In this document: positions 1-8,289 of the stretch, piece by piece
Numbering within the stretch: position 1 is the stretch's first letter
How the letters are laid out: each line of letters starts with the position of its first letter
Assembly: GCF_003240565.2 (NCBI RefSeq)
Contig: NZ_CP117255.1
Coordinates: forward strand, 930,001 to 994,000
DNA length: 64,000 nucleotides
DNA from: Rhizobium tumorigenes
GTDB taxonomy: Bacteria; Pseudomonadota; Alphaproteobacteria; Rhizobiales; Rhizobiaceae
Direction of reading: 5' to 3'
Notes under the pieces: generated by a model
What the model saw: the letters and a program-made list of their open reading frames with translations, nothing else
Database searches by the model: none
What the model was told of the DNA's origin: nothing
Made by a program: the position numbers and the translations under genes

Positions 1-10
1 CTGCCCACCA

Positions 11-1138
11 TCAACGCCCGCGATAGACGAACGGCGGCGGGACCGCCAGCGAATCGGCTTTGGCCTGCGCTGTCAGCTCATTGCGCAATGGAGAGAATGT
101 GCAGACGGGGTCTGTCGCTGCGGGATCGCCGGCGAGCGCCATGGCCTGGCATCGACAACCGCCGAAATCGATATGCTTGCGGTCGCATGAACGGCAGGGT
201 TCCTGCATCCAGTCGTCACCGCGATAGGCGTTGAAGGCGGCGCTGTCGTACCAGATTTCGGAAAGCGGCCGTTCCGTGGCGTTGTCGAAGGCGAGGCCGA
301 CGATGGTCTCGGCGGCGTGGCAGGGCAGGACCTTGCCTGAAGGCGTGACGTTGAGGCCGATGCGCGCCCAGCCGCCCATGCAGGCTTTGGGGAAACGCGC
401 ATGATGATCCGCCGGCACATAGTCGATGACCAGCGTGCCTTCAAGCCGCTTGCGCGATGCTTCGACGAAGGCATTCGTCGCCTCCACCTGCTCCAGCGTC
501 GGCATCAGGGCCTGCCGGTTGCGCTCCGCCCAGCCATGGAACTGTACAGTGGCGATCTCGATGCGCCGGGCGCCGAGCGCGATGGCGAGATCGAGCATGC
601 CGCCAATCTCTTCCATATTCTGCTTGTGGCAGACGGCGTTGACCGTCAGCGGGATACCGGCTGCGCGCGTCCATTCCGCAACTGCCATCTTGCGCGCATA
701 GCCACCCCTGTAGCCACCGACCTGATCGGCTTTTTCAGGCGTGATGCCCTGGATCGATAGTTGCAGGTGGTCGAGGCCGGCATCCGCCAGTTCGGCGATG
801 CGAGCCTCGGTGAGGCCGACGCCCGATGTGATGAGATTGGTGTAGAGCCCGAAGCCGGCTGCAGCGCGGGTCAGCTCGACCAGATCGCGACGCGACGCCG
901 GCTCGCCCCCTGACAGATGCAGGTGCAGGACACCCATGGCTGCCGCCTGGCGGAAGATCTCTATCCACTGTTCGGTGGTGAGCTCCGCATTGGCCCGCAC
1001 CAGCTCCAGCGGATTGGAGCAATAGGGGCAGGCGAGCGGACAGCGGTGCGTAAGCTCGGCCAGCAGCGCCATCGGCGGTGGAGCTGTGATGCGGCGCGCC
1101 TCCGCCATCGATTTGTCTGCTGAGAAGACGACCGTCAT
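11..1138 (-). CDS. pqqE: PqqE, radical SAM PqqA peptide cyclase
   Basis: Radical SAM enzyme that forms the carbon-carbon bond between the conserved Glu and Tyr of the PqqA precursor, the first committed step of pyrroloquinoline quinone synthesis. The 375-residue protein carries the 4Fe-4S motif CPLACPYC (C33, C37, C40) and a downstream HLSGGEP stretch typical of SAM binding. A Cys-rich C-terminal SPASM region follows (CMGGW, PCHA, CRSCD, GGCRCQA). The length fits the family. The ATG overlaps the stop of pqqD by 4 bases, so the two are probably translationally coupled. It is the last gene of a pqqABCDE operon; no protease gene pqqF/G is adjacent, as is common in alphaproteobacteria. The family assignment is secure; the activity is taken from the family. 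Confidence 0.97.
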   Translation of the reverse strand: MTVVFSADKSMAEARRITAPPPMALLAELTHRCPLACPYCSNPLELVRANAELTTEQWIEIFRQAAAMGVLHLHLSGGEPASRRDLVELTRAAAGFGLYTNLITSGVGLTEARIAELADAGLDHLQLSIQGITPEKADQVGGYRGGYARKMAVAEWTRAAGIPLTVNAVCHKQNMEEIGGMLDLAIALGARRIEIATVQFHGWAERNRQALMPTLEQVEATNAFVEASRKRLEGTLVIDYVPADHHARFPKACMGGWARIGLNVTPSGKVLPCHAAETIVGLAFDNATERPLSEIWYDSAAFNAYRGDDWMQEPCRSCDRKHIDFGGCRCQAMALAGDPAATDPVCTFSPLRNELTAQAKADSLAVPPPFVYRGR

Positions 1139-1434
1139 TGGACGATCTCCAGCATCCGGCGATTGGCGAACTCCTGCGCAAAGGCAATGATGTCGGCCAG
1201 CACGTGGTCCTTCGGAGCACCGAAATCGCGGGCAAAGCCGTCTGCAATCTGATCGAGGCTCTTCACGCCATCCAGTGCGCGGACGATGGCGACGGCGATC
1301 TCGTCGAGCGCCAGCGCCCGCTCCGGCGCCAGCAGCACCATCTGCTTGCGCACAGGATCTTCATGCAGACGCACGCCGCGTGGCAACTTGATGACGGTTT
1401 CGGCGGTGATGGTGACTGTCTGTTGGTCGCTCAC
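1135..1434 (-). CDS. pqqD: PqqD, PqqA-binding chaperone
   Basis: Small protein of 99 residues that in the PQQ pathway binds the PqqA peptide and presents it to PqqE (RiPP recognition element fold). The sequence shows the family pattern PRGVRLHEDPVRKQMVLLAPERAL near the N-terminus, followed by helices around ALDEIAVAIVRALDGVKSLDQIA. The length is that of stand-alone PqqD proteins. The start overlaps the end of pqqC and the stop overlaps the start of pqqE, each by 4 bases, a tightly coupled arrangement. Its role is inferred from family and operon position. Confidence 0.95.
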   Translation of the reverse strand: MSDQQTVTITAETVIKLPRGVRLHEDPVRKQMVLLAPERALALDEIAVAIVRALDGVKSLDQIADGFARDFGAPKDHVLADIIAFAQEFANRRMLEIVQ

Positions 1435-2234
1435 AGGCGCTGTCCTTTCGGAAGATCGTCATCCGGCGAAAACGCTACAACGGCTTCGTGGCCATCCCAC
1501 CCTCCGGGCGGAATGCGGCCAGGCGTCACATAGGCGGAATAAAGCGTGTCGAGCTGAGACCAGAGCACGTCTGTCTTGAATGTCAGCGCCGATGCCGCCG
1601 CATCTTGCTTTTCCAGCGTGTCGGCATGGTCGAGCACATAGCCGAGCCCGAAGGCTACCTCCTCTGGTGCTTCGTTGAGACGCTGGCGGAAGTAGGCGAG
1701 TGCCCGATCGTCGGCAAATGCGTAGTGCTTCAGCAGTCCGGCAATTCGGTCGGAATGGATTTTTGGCGCGAACATCTCGGTCAGCGAGGATGCGACAGCT
1801 TCCAGCATCGGCTTTTCGCGCACGAAATGCAGATAGGCGTCAACGGCAAAACGTGTTCCCGCCAACACGCCTTTCGTCGAGGCCACGTAATCGGGATCGA
1901 GCCCGACTGCTTCGGCGAGCTTCAGCCAGCGGCGGATGCCGCCGCCTTCCTCGATGCCGCCATCATGATCCTCGATCCGCCGGCGCCAGGCGCGGCGGAG
2001 GTCGGGGTTGTCCGAGCGAGACATGAACGCTGCGTCCTTCATGGGAATGCGGCTCTGATAGTAGAACCGGTTGATAACCCAGGCGCGCACCTGCGTCAGG
2101 CTGCACTCGCCGCCGTGCAGCATGACGTGGAAAGGGTGTTTGTCATGGTAGCGTTCCGCGCCGATAGCCCGCAGGCGATGTTCGAAACTCTGTCGGTTAG
2201 GTGTCTGCTGCAAGATCGATCTCCATGCCGTCAT
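1431..2234 (-). CDS. pqqC: PqqC, pyrroloquinoline-quinone synthase
   Basis: Cofactor-less oxidase that closes the last ring and oxidises the intermediate to PQQ. The family core begins FEHRLRAIGAERYHDKHPFH, followed by HGGE and WVINRFYYQSRIPMKDAAF, and the helical TENA-like body is complete. Start choice is open. ATG at 2234 has GAGG six bases upstream. TTG at 2213 has GGAG seven bases upstream, overlaps pqqB by only 17 bases, and gives a 260-residue protein closer to the usual 250-260. An ATG further upstream at 2258 has no ribosome site. Stop overlaps the start of pqqD. Family identity is secure; the exact N-terminus is not. Confidence 0.95.
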   Translation of the reverse strand: MTAWRSILQQTPNRQSFEHRLRAIGAERYHDKHPFHVMLHGGECSLTQVRAWVINRFYYQSRIPMKDAAFMSRSDNPDLRRAWRRRIEDHDGGIEEGGGIRRWLKLAEAVGLDPDYVASTKGVLAGTRFAVDAYLHFVREKPMLEAVASSLTEMFAPKIHSDRIAGLLKHYAFADDRALAYFRQRLNEAPEEVAFGLGYVLDHADTLEKQDAAASALTFKTDVLWSQLDTLYSAYVTPGRIPPGGWDGHEAVVAFSPDDDLPKGQRL

Positions 2235-3111
2235 GGCCGACCTCGAAACCCGCATCATAGACTTTGTCGCGGGCAGGGCCTTGTCGCCAGATCGGATTGG
2301 TATTGTTGATATGGACGTAAACCTTTCGGGCGACAGTCACGCTAGAAAGCGCCTCCAGGCTGCCGCCAGCGCCATCAATCGGCATATGACCCATACGCCG
2401 GCCGGTCTTCTGGCCTGTGCCGCTGACGAGCATCTCGTCGTCGGTAAACAGCGTGCCATCGAAGAGAAGAAGGTCGGCGCCATCGATGCGGGAGGCGAGC
2501 TTTTCCGTGAGCGCAGCGCAGCCGGGAATGTAATAGGCGCGCTGGTTTCCCGACTTAAGCTCGATGCCGATGGTCTGCTCGCCTTCGAGACCGATCTCCG
2601 GATTGTCGTCCTCCAGAAATAGCGGAACTTTGCCCGGCACGGGGAACAACTCCGCCGTCAAGCCGGGGAGAAGCTGGAAGGGGGTGCCGAGAGCGATCGT
2701 TTGCCGCTGGACGAAGGCGGGGTCGAGTGCCGAAAAAACCGGATTGCCAGACAGGATGTCGGCCAGGGCTTCGGTCATGAAGAGCCCGAATGCCTGCTTT
2801 TCCCGCAATACAAGCAGCCCTGCGATGTGGTCGATATCGCCATTGGTGACGACAACGCTGCGGATGGGGGAGTGCCGGAGTTCGCGGGGGTGGAGGGCGC
2901 TGTTGTCCGCTATCTGCTGGCGGATATCCGGCGAGGCATTGAGGATAGCCCAGTTTTCACCGTCAACGCTGACCGCAACGGAAGACTGCGTCTGCGGGCG
3001 CAGTCCGGATCCCTCGATCCGGGCCGACCTGCAATTGTCGCAGCCGCAATTCCATTGCGGAAGTCCGCCGCCGGCTGCGGTCCCGAGCACGAGAAAGCGC
3101 ATATCTGTCAA
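2197..3111 (-). CDS. pqqB: PqqB, metallo-beta-lactamase-fold PQQ protein
   Basis: Metallo-beta-lactamase-fold protein of the PQQ pathway; family work assigns it hydroxylation of the cross-linked Glu-Tyr product, although it was long regarded as a carrier. About 304 residues. The N-terminus has the diagnostic LGTAAGGGLPQWNCGCDNC run, and the metal site region reads NGDIDHIAGLLVLRE. The 3' end overlaps pqqC. Start: TTG at 3111 has GGAG seven bases upstream, whereas ATG at 3102 matches the usual family N-terminus but lies too far from that site; the proteins differ by three residues. It follows pqqA by 24 bases. Confidence 0.94.
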   Translation of the reverse strand: MTDMRFLVLGTAAGGGLPQWNCGCDNCRSARIEGSGLRPQTQSSVAVSVDGENWAILNASPDIRQQIADNSALHPRELRHSPIRSVVVTNGDIDHIAGLLVLREKQAFGLFMTEALADILSGNPVFSALDPAFVQRQTIALGTPFQLLPGLTAELFPVPGKVPLFLEDDNPEIGLEGEQTIGIELKSGNQRAYYIPGCAALTEKLASRIDGADLLLFDGTLFTDDEMLVSGTGQKTGRRMGHMPIDGAGGSLEALSSVTVARKVYVHINNTNPIWRQGPARDKVYDAGFEVGHDGMEIDLAADT

Positions 3112-3135
3112 ACCCGTGCTCCGGTTGTTTCAGTC

Positions 3136-3231
3136 CTAGAATAGGACGGGTTCGCTGCCGTCGGCCGGAGCGTAACGGTTGATTTCCATGCCGCAGCTGA
3201 CTTCGATGAATTTTGGTGCATGCCATTTCAT
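3136..3231 (-). CDS. pqqA: PqqA, 31-residue PQQ precursor peptide
   Basis: Ribosomally made precursor whose Glu and Tyr become the PQQ skeleton. The frame starts MKWHAPKFIEVSCGMEINRY, with Glu16 and Tyr20 in the conserved E-x3-Y arrangement, and ends SEPVLF. Thirty-one residues is typical (23-39). AGGAG lies eight bases upstream of the ATG, a strong ribosome site suited to a peptide needed in excess. It is the first gene of the operon, so the pqq promoter should lie just upstream, above 3232. This gene is easily missed because of its size. Identification rests on direct sequence match to the family pattern and on operon position. Confidence 0.97.
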   Translation of the reverse strand: MKWHAPKFIEVSCGMEINRYAPADGSEPVLF

Positions 3232-3562
3232 GATGGAATCTCCTATTCGTGAATGTAAGGGCAGGGCTATCTGCTCCCACCCGTAAACTTCGCCCGGCCC
3301 AGTTCCGTTCCGAGCGATAGCGTCGAAAAGGGCAGTTCTTTCACCATCTTGGTTCACTTACCCGTGACAGGATTGCGAGTGCCTAGCTGGTGCAGCCAAT
3401 ATCGACGCGCTTATCGTGCTCTGAAGCTGAATCCAAGACGCCCGCCGGTGACAATTCTGACCGCAAGCGATGGGAAAGTAAATTCAAATCGATAGCAAGG
3501 CTAAGAATGTTACTGCGGCGGCTCCGACTTGCCAGCAGTCGGCTGGCTATCTATCCAACATT
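3232..3562. other. Intergenic gap holding the pqq promoter region
   Basis: This 331-base gap separates pqqA from the 3' end of the DUF1003 gene, both on the minus strand. I see the AGGAG ribosome site of pqqA at its lower edge and a weak 6-bp hairpin (GCCAGC/GCTGGC) near 3530-3550 after the DUF1003 stop. No convincing promoter, riboswitch or extra gene could be picked by eye. Confidence 0.4.
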
Positions 3563-4480
3563 CTATTCCAGCGCGCCGTCCGGCAGCGGGGCAGGCATCA
3601 CCTTCTTCGGCGCGACCTTCTTGCGCACGGTCTTTGCCTTGCTGGCCTTGCTGACTTTTAGCACCCGGCCAGCTGCCTTTGCCTGCTCCAGCATCATTTC
3701 GATCTGGATTTGCTGGATCTCGGTCAGCCGCTCCCACTGACGATTGAGCAGGTGGTCGACTTTTTCATGCAGGTGGCGGATTTCGAGCTCGGCCTTGAGG
3801 TTCACCTTGTAGTCGTTGAGCGCCCGCAAGCGGTCTTTCGCCTCCTGTCGACGCTGGCTCATCATGATGACCGGAGCCTGCAGGGCTGCAATTGTCGAGA
3901 GAATGAGGTTGAGCAGAATGAATGGATAGGCGTCAAAGGCCTGGGTGGCTCCCATCACGACGTTGATGAGCATCCAGATGGCGAGAAACGCACAGAAGGA
4001 GATGATGAAGGTCCAGCTGCCGCCGAAGGAGGCGACAACATCGGACATGCGGTCGCCGATCGACCGGTGGTCCTCGTAGTCCTCTTCGATATTCTCGGCC
4101 AGCGTGTCGTGCGTCTTAAGGCTCTCGACGACTTCGTCTTCCAGCGTCGACAGTTCGCCGCGCTCGTCCTTCAGCAGTTCGGCGATATACTGGCCGCGGT
4201 ACTCGTCCATCGCCTTGCGGCTGAGATAGTCGTCCGATCGAATGCCCGGATGCTTCTGGCGGACGAAATCGGCGAGCGACGGGCGCAGGTCGTCGAAATG
4301 CACGGCGTCCTTCTTCTTCAGGGCCGCGCCGGTGATTGCGTCGATCAGCTTGACGGATTTTGCCTTGGCCTGCGCGAGGCTCCGCGTGTAGTCGTCCATC
4401 TCGACGGTCGCGGCTTCACCCTGACCGGCGTCGAAATCCACCATGCCTTCTTCTGTCTCGATCGCATTCTCTTCAGCCAT
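3563..4480 (-). CDS. DUF1003 family membrane protein
   Basis: Predicted inner-membrane protein of 305 residues, function unknown. The DUF1003 signature is clear: GDRMSDVVASFGGSWTFI, then one membrane segment (FIISFCAFLAIWMLINVVMG), then DAYPFILLNLILSTIAALQA and VIMMSQRRQEAKDR leading into a charged C-terminal helix (about residues 200-270) of coiled-coil character. A Lys/Ala-rich tail follows. The N-terminal third is acidic and probably cytosolic. The start at 4480 was chosen because AAGGG lies eight bases upstream and the sequence beyond it looks non-coding. It is divergent from the L,D-transpeptidase gene. No substrate or partner can be named. Confidence 0.88.
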   Translation of the reverse strand: MAEENAIETEEGMVDFDAGQGEAATVEMDDYTRSLAQAKAKSVKLIDAITGAALKKKDAVHFDDLRPSLADFVRQKHPGIRSDDYLSRKAMDEYRGQYIAELLKDERGELSTLEDEVVESLKTHDTLAENIEEDYEDHRSIGDRMSDVVASFGGSWTFIISFCAFLAIWMLINVVMGATQAFDAYPFILLNLILSTIAALQAPVIMMSQRRQEAKDRLRALNDYKVNLKAELEIRHLHEKVDHLLNRQWERLTEIQQIQIEMMLEQAKAAGRVLKVSKASKAKTVRKKVAPKKVMPAPLPDGALE

Positions 4481-5035
4481 GGCGAATCCCTTCTTTCGAT
4501 TGTTTGTCCGTCTAGACAGGCTTCTGAACAGGATTGTGACCGGAGTCCCTCGTGCGTCAGCTCTTGGTACGAGTGATGAGCACGATTTCCAGGCGACGAC
4601 AAGAGGCGATGCCAACCATTGCCTACTGTGGATTTTCTGCCACGCCGACGACCTTGTTTCGAGTGCAATCACAAGGGCCGCGAGTCGCTGATTGACGCCT
4701 TCGCCGGATGCACTATGAGCATGCAAACCGTCTTGTTTCAGCAACACTGAATGATCATTTTTCGCCGTCGGGCCACGCAAGCAAGTTCCGTGCCTGACGA
4801 CACGAATCGGCCATATTGGTATGACAGCGAAGCGGGATGGCAGACGTGCGCCTCCAGCCCGAATGCCTTGTTTGCCAAGGCTTTGACCTCTCATAATCGT
4901 GATGGTCAAAAATGAGGTTCGGACCGGTGTGGACGCAACAGATCGATGCGTGCCGCGTTATGCAGTACTAGTGTGTCCAGGATTTCGCTTTTTGGCCGCA
5001 GACGATCACCGTCGCCGGCGTGGAATGGTAGGGTA
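4481..5035. other. Divergent intergenic region, nothing recognised
   Basis: A 555-base gap between the divergent DUF1003 and L,D-transpeptidase genes. It must contain two promoters, but I could not pick convincing boxes. Short open frames on both strands lack ribosome sites and family features. No repeat, tRNA or hairpin with a T-run was seen. Confidence 0.35.
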
Positions 5036-6340
5036 ATGTCGAAGAAAAACGGAATTGTAGACTTCTCACGCCGCGCCTTTCTGCGGTCGGCAGCAACCGT
5101 CGGCGCCGTCGCGATTGCAGGCCCGGTGTTCGCTCAGTCGGCAATGGACGATATCATCAATGCGCCGCGGCGCGGCTCCTGGGACGACCAGTTCGACGCC
5201 AAGTCCGCATCCCGCACGGCCGCCGCGATGGTATCGAACACCCCAATCCTGAGCCCTGACTCGATTTCCAACATCCAGCAGGCGATTTCCCAGTATCAGG
5301 CGATTGCAGCGAACGGCGGATGGCCGCAGGTGGACGTTGGCGACAACAAGCTGCAGCTCGGCGTGTCCGACCCCATCGTCGAAACGCTGCGGCAGCGCCT
5401 TGCCATCACCGGCGATCTTCCGCGCGAGGCCGGCATGTCGCCTGCGTTCGACTCCTATGTCGACGGCGCAGTGAAGCGTTTCCAGGCCCGTCACGGCCTG
5501 CCGCCAGATGGCCGTCTCGGCGAATACACCGTCAAGGCACTCAACGTTACGGCAAACGTCCGCCTTCAGCAGCTGAATACCAACCTGATCCGCCTCCAGA
5601 CCTTCCCGGCAGACCTCGGTCGCCGCCACGTGATGGTCAATATTCCGGCGACCTATGTAGAAGCCGTGCAGGACGGCCAGGTGGCGCTCCGCCATATGGC
5701 GATCGTCGGTCGTATGGCGCGCCCGACCCACATCATCAACTCGAAGATCTTCGAGGTGATCCTGAACCCTTACTGGACTTCCCCGCGCTCGATCGTCGAA
5801 AAAGACATCATGCCGATCATGCGCAAGGATCCGACATACCTGGCGAAGAACAACATCCGCCTGTTCGATCCTAAGGGCACCGAAGTCGCGCCGGAATCGG
5901 TGGACTGGAATGCCGACAAGGCGCCGAACCTGATGTTCCGTCAGGATCCGGGAAAGAACAATGCCATGGCATCTGCGAAGATCAACTTCTACAACCCGAA
6001 CAACGAATATATGCACGACACGCCGGAGCAGGGTTTGTTCAACAAGCTGATGCGCTTCGACAGTTCGGGCTGCGTGCGCGTCCAGAACGTCCGCGATCTT
6101 GTGGTCTGGTTGCTCGGCGAGACGCCGGGTTGGCCTCGCCAGCACATCGAAAGTGTCATCGCCAGTCGCGTCAACACGCCGATCAAGTTGCCCCAGGAAA
6201 TTCCGGTGTATTTCGCCTACATTTCTGCATGGGGCGCCGGCAACGGCGTGGTGCAGTTTCGCGACGACATCTACCAGCTCGACGGCAACGCCCAGCTGGC
6301 TCTGGATACGACGCAGGGCATGGAAAAGCCGGTTCAGTAA
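5036..6340 (+). CDS. L,D-transpeptidase with Tat-type signal (YkuD domain)
   Basis: Periplasmic peptidoglycan cross-linking enzyme (3-3 cross-links or protein attachment), 434 residues. The N-terminus has a twin-arginine motif, SRRAFLRSAA, followed by a hydrophobic stretch ending PVFAQSA, so export by Tat is likely. A peptidoglycan-binding domain sits at about residues 130-185 (FDSYVDGAVKRFQARHGLPPDGRLG). The YkuD catalytic domain follows, with the active-site pattern MHDTP ... SSGCVRVQNVRDL, in which the Cys is the nucleophile. The domain order resembles YcbB/LdtD-type enzymes. Start at 5036 has a GGTAGGG ribosome site; an in-frame ATG 30 codons upstream would spoil the signal peptide. Physiological substrate is inferred from the family only. 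Confidence 0.92.
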   Translation: MSKKNGIVDFSRRAFLRSAATVGAVAIAGPVFAQSAMDDIINAPRRGSWDDQFDAKSASRTAAAMVSNTPILSPDSISNIQQAISQYQAIAANGGWPQVDVGDNKLQLGVSDPIVETLRQRLAITGDLPREAGMSPAFDSYVDGAVKRFQARHGLPPDGRLGEYTVKALNVTANVRLQQLNTNLIRLQTFPADLGRRHVMVNIPATYVEAVQDGQVALRHMAIVGRMARPTHIINSKIFEVILNPYWTSPRSIVEKDIMPIMRKDPTYLAKNNIRLFDPKGTEVAPESVDWNADKAPNLMFRQDPGKNNAMASAKINFYNPNNEYMHDTPEQGLFNKLMRFDSSGCVRVQNVRDLVVWLLGETPGWPRQHIESVIASRVNTPIKLPQEIPVYFAYISAWGAGNGVVQFRDDIYQLDGNAQLALDTTQGMEKPVQ

Positions 6341-6361
6341 GCTCCACGTTGTAATATCGGA

Positions 6362-6390
6362 CGAAAGCCGCGCATCTTGCGCGGCTTTCG
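6362..6390 (+). terminator. Hairpin terminator after the L,D-transpeptidase
   Basis: Perfect 12-bp inverted repeat, CGAAAGCCGCGC / GCGCGGCTTTCG, with a five-base loop, 22 bases after the stop. The following bases (TGTTTCTGC) are only moderately T-rich, so termination may be partial. Confidence 0.7.
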
Positions 6391-6501
6391 TGTTTCTGCG
6401 GGCAGGACACCGCGGTTTGCCCAGCAAATGTCGCGGATCGTCTTGCCCTCGCAAGGCCGCGACGCTAAGACGTCATGCATTCCAGATCCGGAGATTTGAC
6501 G

Positions 6502-7800
6502 ATGACCCATCCTTCGACCGAACCGTTCTTCAATCGCCCGCTATCCGAGGCCGATCCTGAAATCTTCGGCGCGATTACCAAGGAACTGGGTCGTCAGCGA
6601 CACGAAATCGAACTGATCGCCTCTGAAAACATCGTCTCGCGCGCCGTGCTGGAAGCGCAAGGTTCGATCATGACCAACAAGTATGCCGAGGGATATCCGG
6701 GCAAGCGCTACTACGGCGGCTGCCAGTTCGTCGACATCGCCGAAGAACTGGCGATCTCGCGTGCAAAGCAGCTGTTCGGCGTTGAATTTGCCAACGTCCA
6801 GCCGAACTCCGGCAGCCAGATGAACCAGGCCGTCTTCCTGGCGCTGCTGCAGCCGGGCGACACCTTCATGGGCCTCGATCTCAATTCCGGCGGCCACCTG
6901 ACGCACGGTTCGCCCGTCAACATGTCCGGCAAGTGGTTCAACGTGGTGTCATACGGCGTGCGCGAAGGCGACAACCTGCTCGACATGGAAGAAGTCGCCC
7001 GCAAGGCCGAGGAAACCAAGCCGAAGCTGATCATCGCCGGCGGCACGGCCTATTCCCGCACATGGGACTGGAAGCGTTTCCGCGAGATCGCAGACTCTGT
7101 CGGTGCCTACCTGATGGTCGACATGGCCCACATCGCCGGTCTCGTCGCCGGTGGCCAGCATCCGTCGCCGTTTCCTCATTGCCACGTGGCGACAACGACG
7201 ACCCATAAGTCGCTTCGCGGTCCGCGCGGTGGGATGATCCTTACCAATGACGAAGGCCTGGCAAAGAAATTCAACTCGGCCGTCTTCCCGGGCCTGCAGG
7301 GCGGACCGCTGATGCACGTCATCGCCGCCAAGGCCGTCGCATTCGGCGAAGCGCTGAGGCCGGAATTCAAGGAATACGCTGCCCAGGTCGTGAAGAACGC
7401 CAAGACGCTCGCTGAAACGCTGATGGCAGGCGGTGTCGACGTCGTCTCCGGCGGCACAGACAACCACCTGCTGCTGGTCGACCTGCGCAAGAAGAACGCC
7501 ACCGGCAAGCGCGCCGAGGCAGCCCTTGGCCGCGCCTACATCACCTGCAACAAGAACGGCATCCCCTTCGATCCGGAAAAGCCGTTCGTCACCTCGGGCG
7601 TCCGTCTCGGCACGCCGGCCGGCACGACGCGCGGTTTCAAGGAAGCCGAATTCAAGGAAATCGGCAATGTCATCATCGAGGTGCTTGACGGTTTGAAGGT
7701 TGCCAACTCCGACGAAGGCAATGCCGTTGTCGAAGCTGCTGTCCGTGAGAAGGTCCTGGCGCTGACCAATCGCTTCCCGATGTACGACTACATCGGCTGA
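6502..7800 (+). CDS. glyA: Serine hydroxymethyltransferase
   Basis: Pyridoxal-phosphate enzyme that interconverts serine and glycine with tetrahydrofolate, the main source of one-carbon units. 432 residues, full length. The N-terminal [19 protein letters not shown] and [14 protein letters not shown] blocks are present. The PLP-binding lysine lies in [14 protein letters not shown], with [13 protein letters not shown] just before it. Start at 6502 has GGAG eight bases upstream; an upstream in-frame ATG adds nine residues with no support. nrdR follows nine bases after the stop, the standard rhizobial glyA-nrdR-rib arrangement, so co-transcription is likely. Confidence 0.97.
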   Translation: MTHPSTEPFFNRPLSEADPEIFGAITKELGRQRHEIELIASENIVSRAVLEAQGSIMTNKYAEGYPGKRYYGGCQFVDIAEELAISRAKQLFGVEFANVQPNSGSQMNQAVFLALLQPGDTFMGLDLNSGGHLTHGSPVNMSGKWFNVVSYGVREGDNLLDMEEVARKAEETKPKLIIAGGTAYSRTWDWKRFREIADSVGAYLMVDMAHIAGLVAGGQHPSPFPHCHVATTTTHKSLRGPRGGMILTNDEGLAKKFNSAVFPGLQGGPLMHVIAAKAVAFGEALRPEFKEYAAQVVKNAKTLAETLMAGGVDVVSGGTDNHLLLVDLRKKNATGKRAEAALGRAYITCNKNGIPFDPEKPFVTSGVRLGTPAGTTRGFKEAEFKEIGNVIIEVLDGLKVANSDEGNAVVEAAVREKVLALTNRFPMYDYIG

Positions 7801-7809
7801 GGGATTTAA

Positions 7810-8286
7810 ATGCGCTGCCCATATTGCGGGACCGAAGACACCCAGGTGAAGGATTCGCGTCCGGCGGAGGATAACACCTCCATCCGCCGGCGGCGCATCT
7901 GCCCTGAATGCGGCGGTCGCTTCACGACCTTCGAGCGCGTGCAGTTGCGCGAACTCATGGTCACCAAGAAGACCGGCCGCAAGGTTCTGTTCGACCGCAA
8001 CAAGCTGGTTCGTTCCTTCGAGATCGCGCTCCGCAAGCGGCCGGTCGATCGCGACCGCATCGAGCGCGCAGTCTCCGGCATCGTCCGTCGTCTGGAAAGT
8101 TCCGGCGAGACCGAGATCTCGTCCGAGCAGATCGGCCTGCAGGTTCTGGAGGCCCTGAAGACGCTCGACGATGTCGCCTTTGTCCGTTACGCTTCTGTTT
8201 ATCGGGACTTTTCCCATGCCGAGGATTTCGAAAAGGTCATCGCCGAGATCAACGCAAAGATCGCCCGCGATCCACTGGACGGCTGA
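7810..8286 (+). CDS. nrdR: NrdR, repressor of ribonucleotide reductase genes
   Basis: Zinc-ribbon and ATP-cone regulator that represses nrd genes when dATP is high. 158 residues. The zinc ribbon is CPYC at residues 3-6 and CPEC near residue 31, followed by GGRFTTFE. The ATP-cone begins [20 protein letters not shown] and continues through [19 protein letters not shown]. Length and layout match the family. It lies between glyA and ribD in one run of closely spaced genes. Its target NrdR boxes are not in this window. Confidence 0.97.
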   Translation: MRCPYCGTEDTQVKDSRPAEDNTSIRRRRICPECGGRFTTFERVQLRELMVTKKTGRKVLFDRNKLVRSFEIALRKRPVDRDRIERAVSGIVRRLESSGETEISSEQIGLQVLEALKTLDDVAFVRYASVYRDFSHAEDFEKVIAEINAKIARDPLDG

Positions 8287-8289
8287 GCG

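Noticed and set aside
5066..6454. Minus-strand open frame (462 codons) antisense to the L,D-transpeptidase
   Set aside because: Opposite strand of a gene with a clear Tat signal and catalytic motif; no ribosome site.
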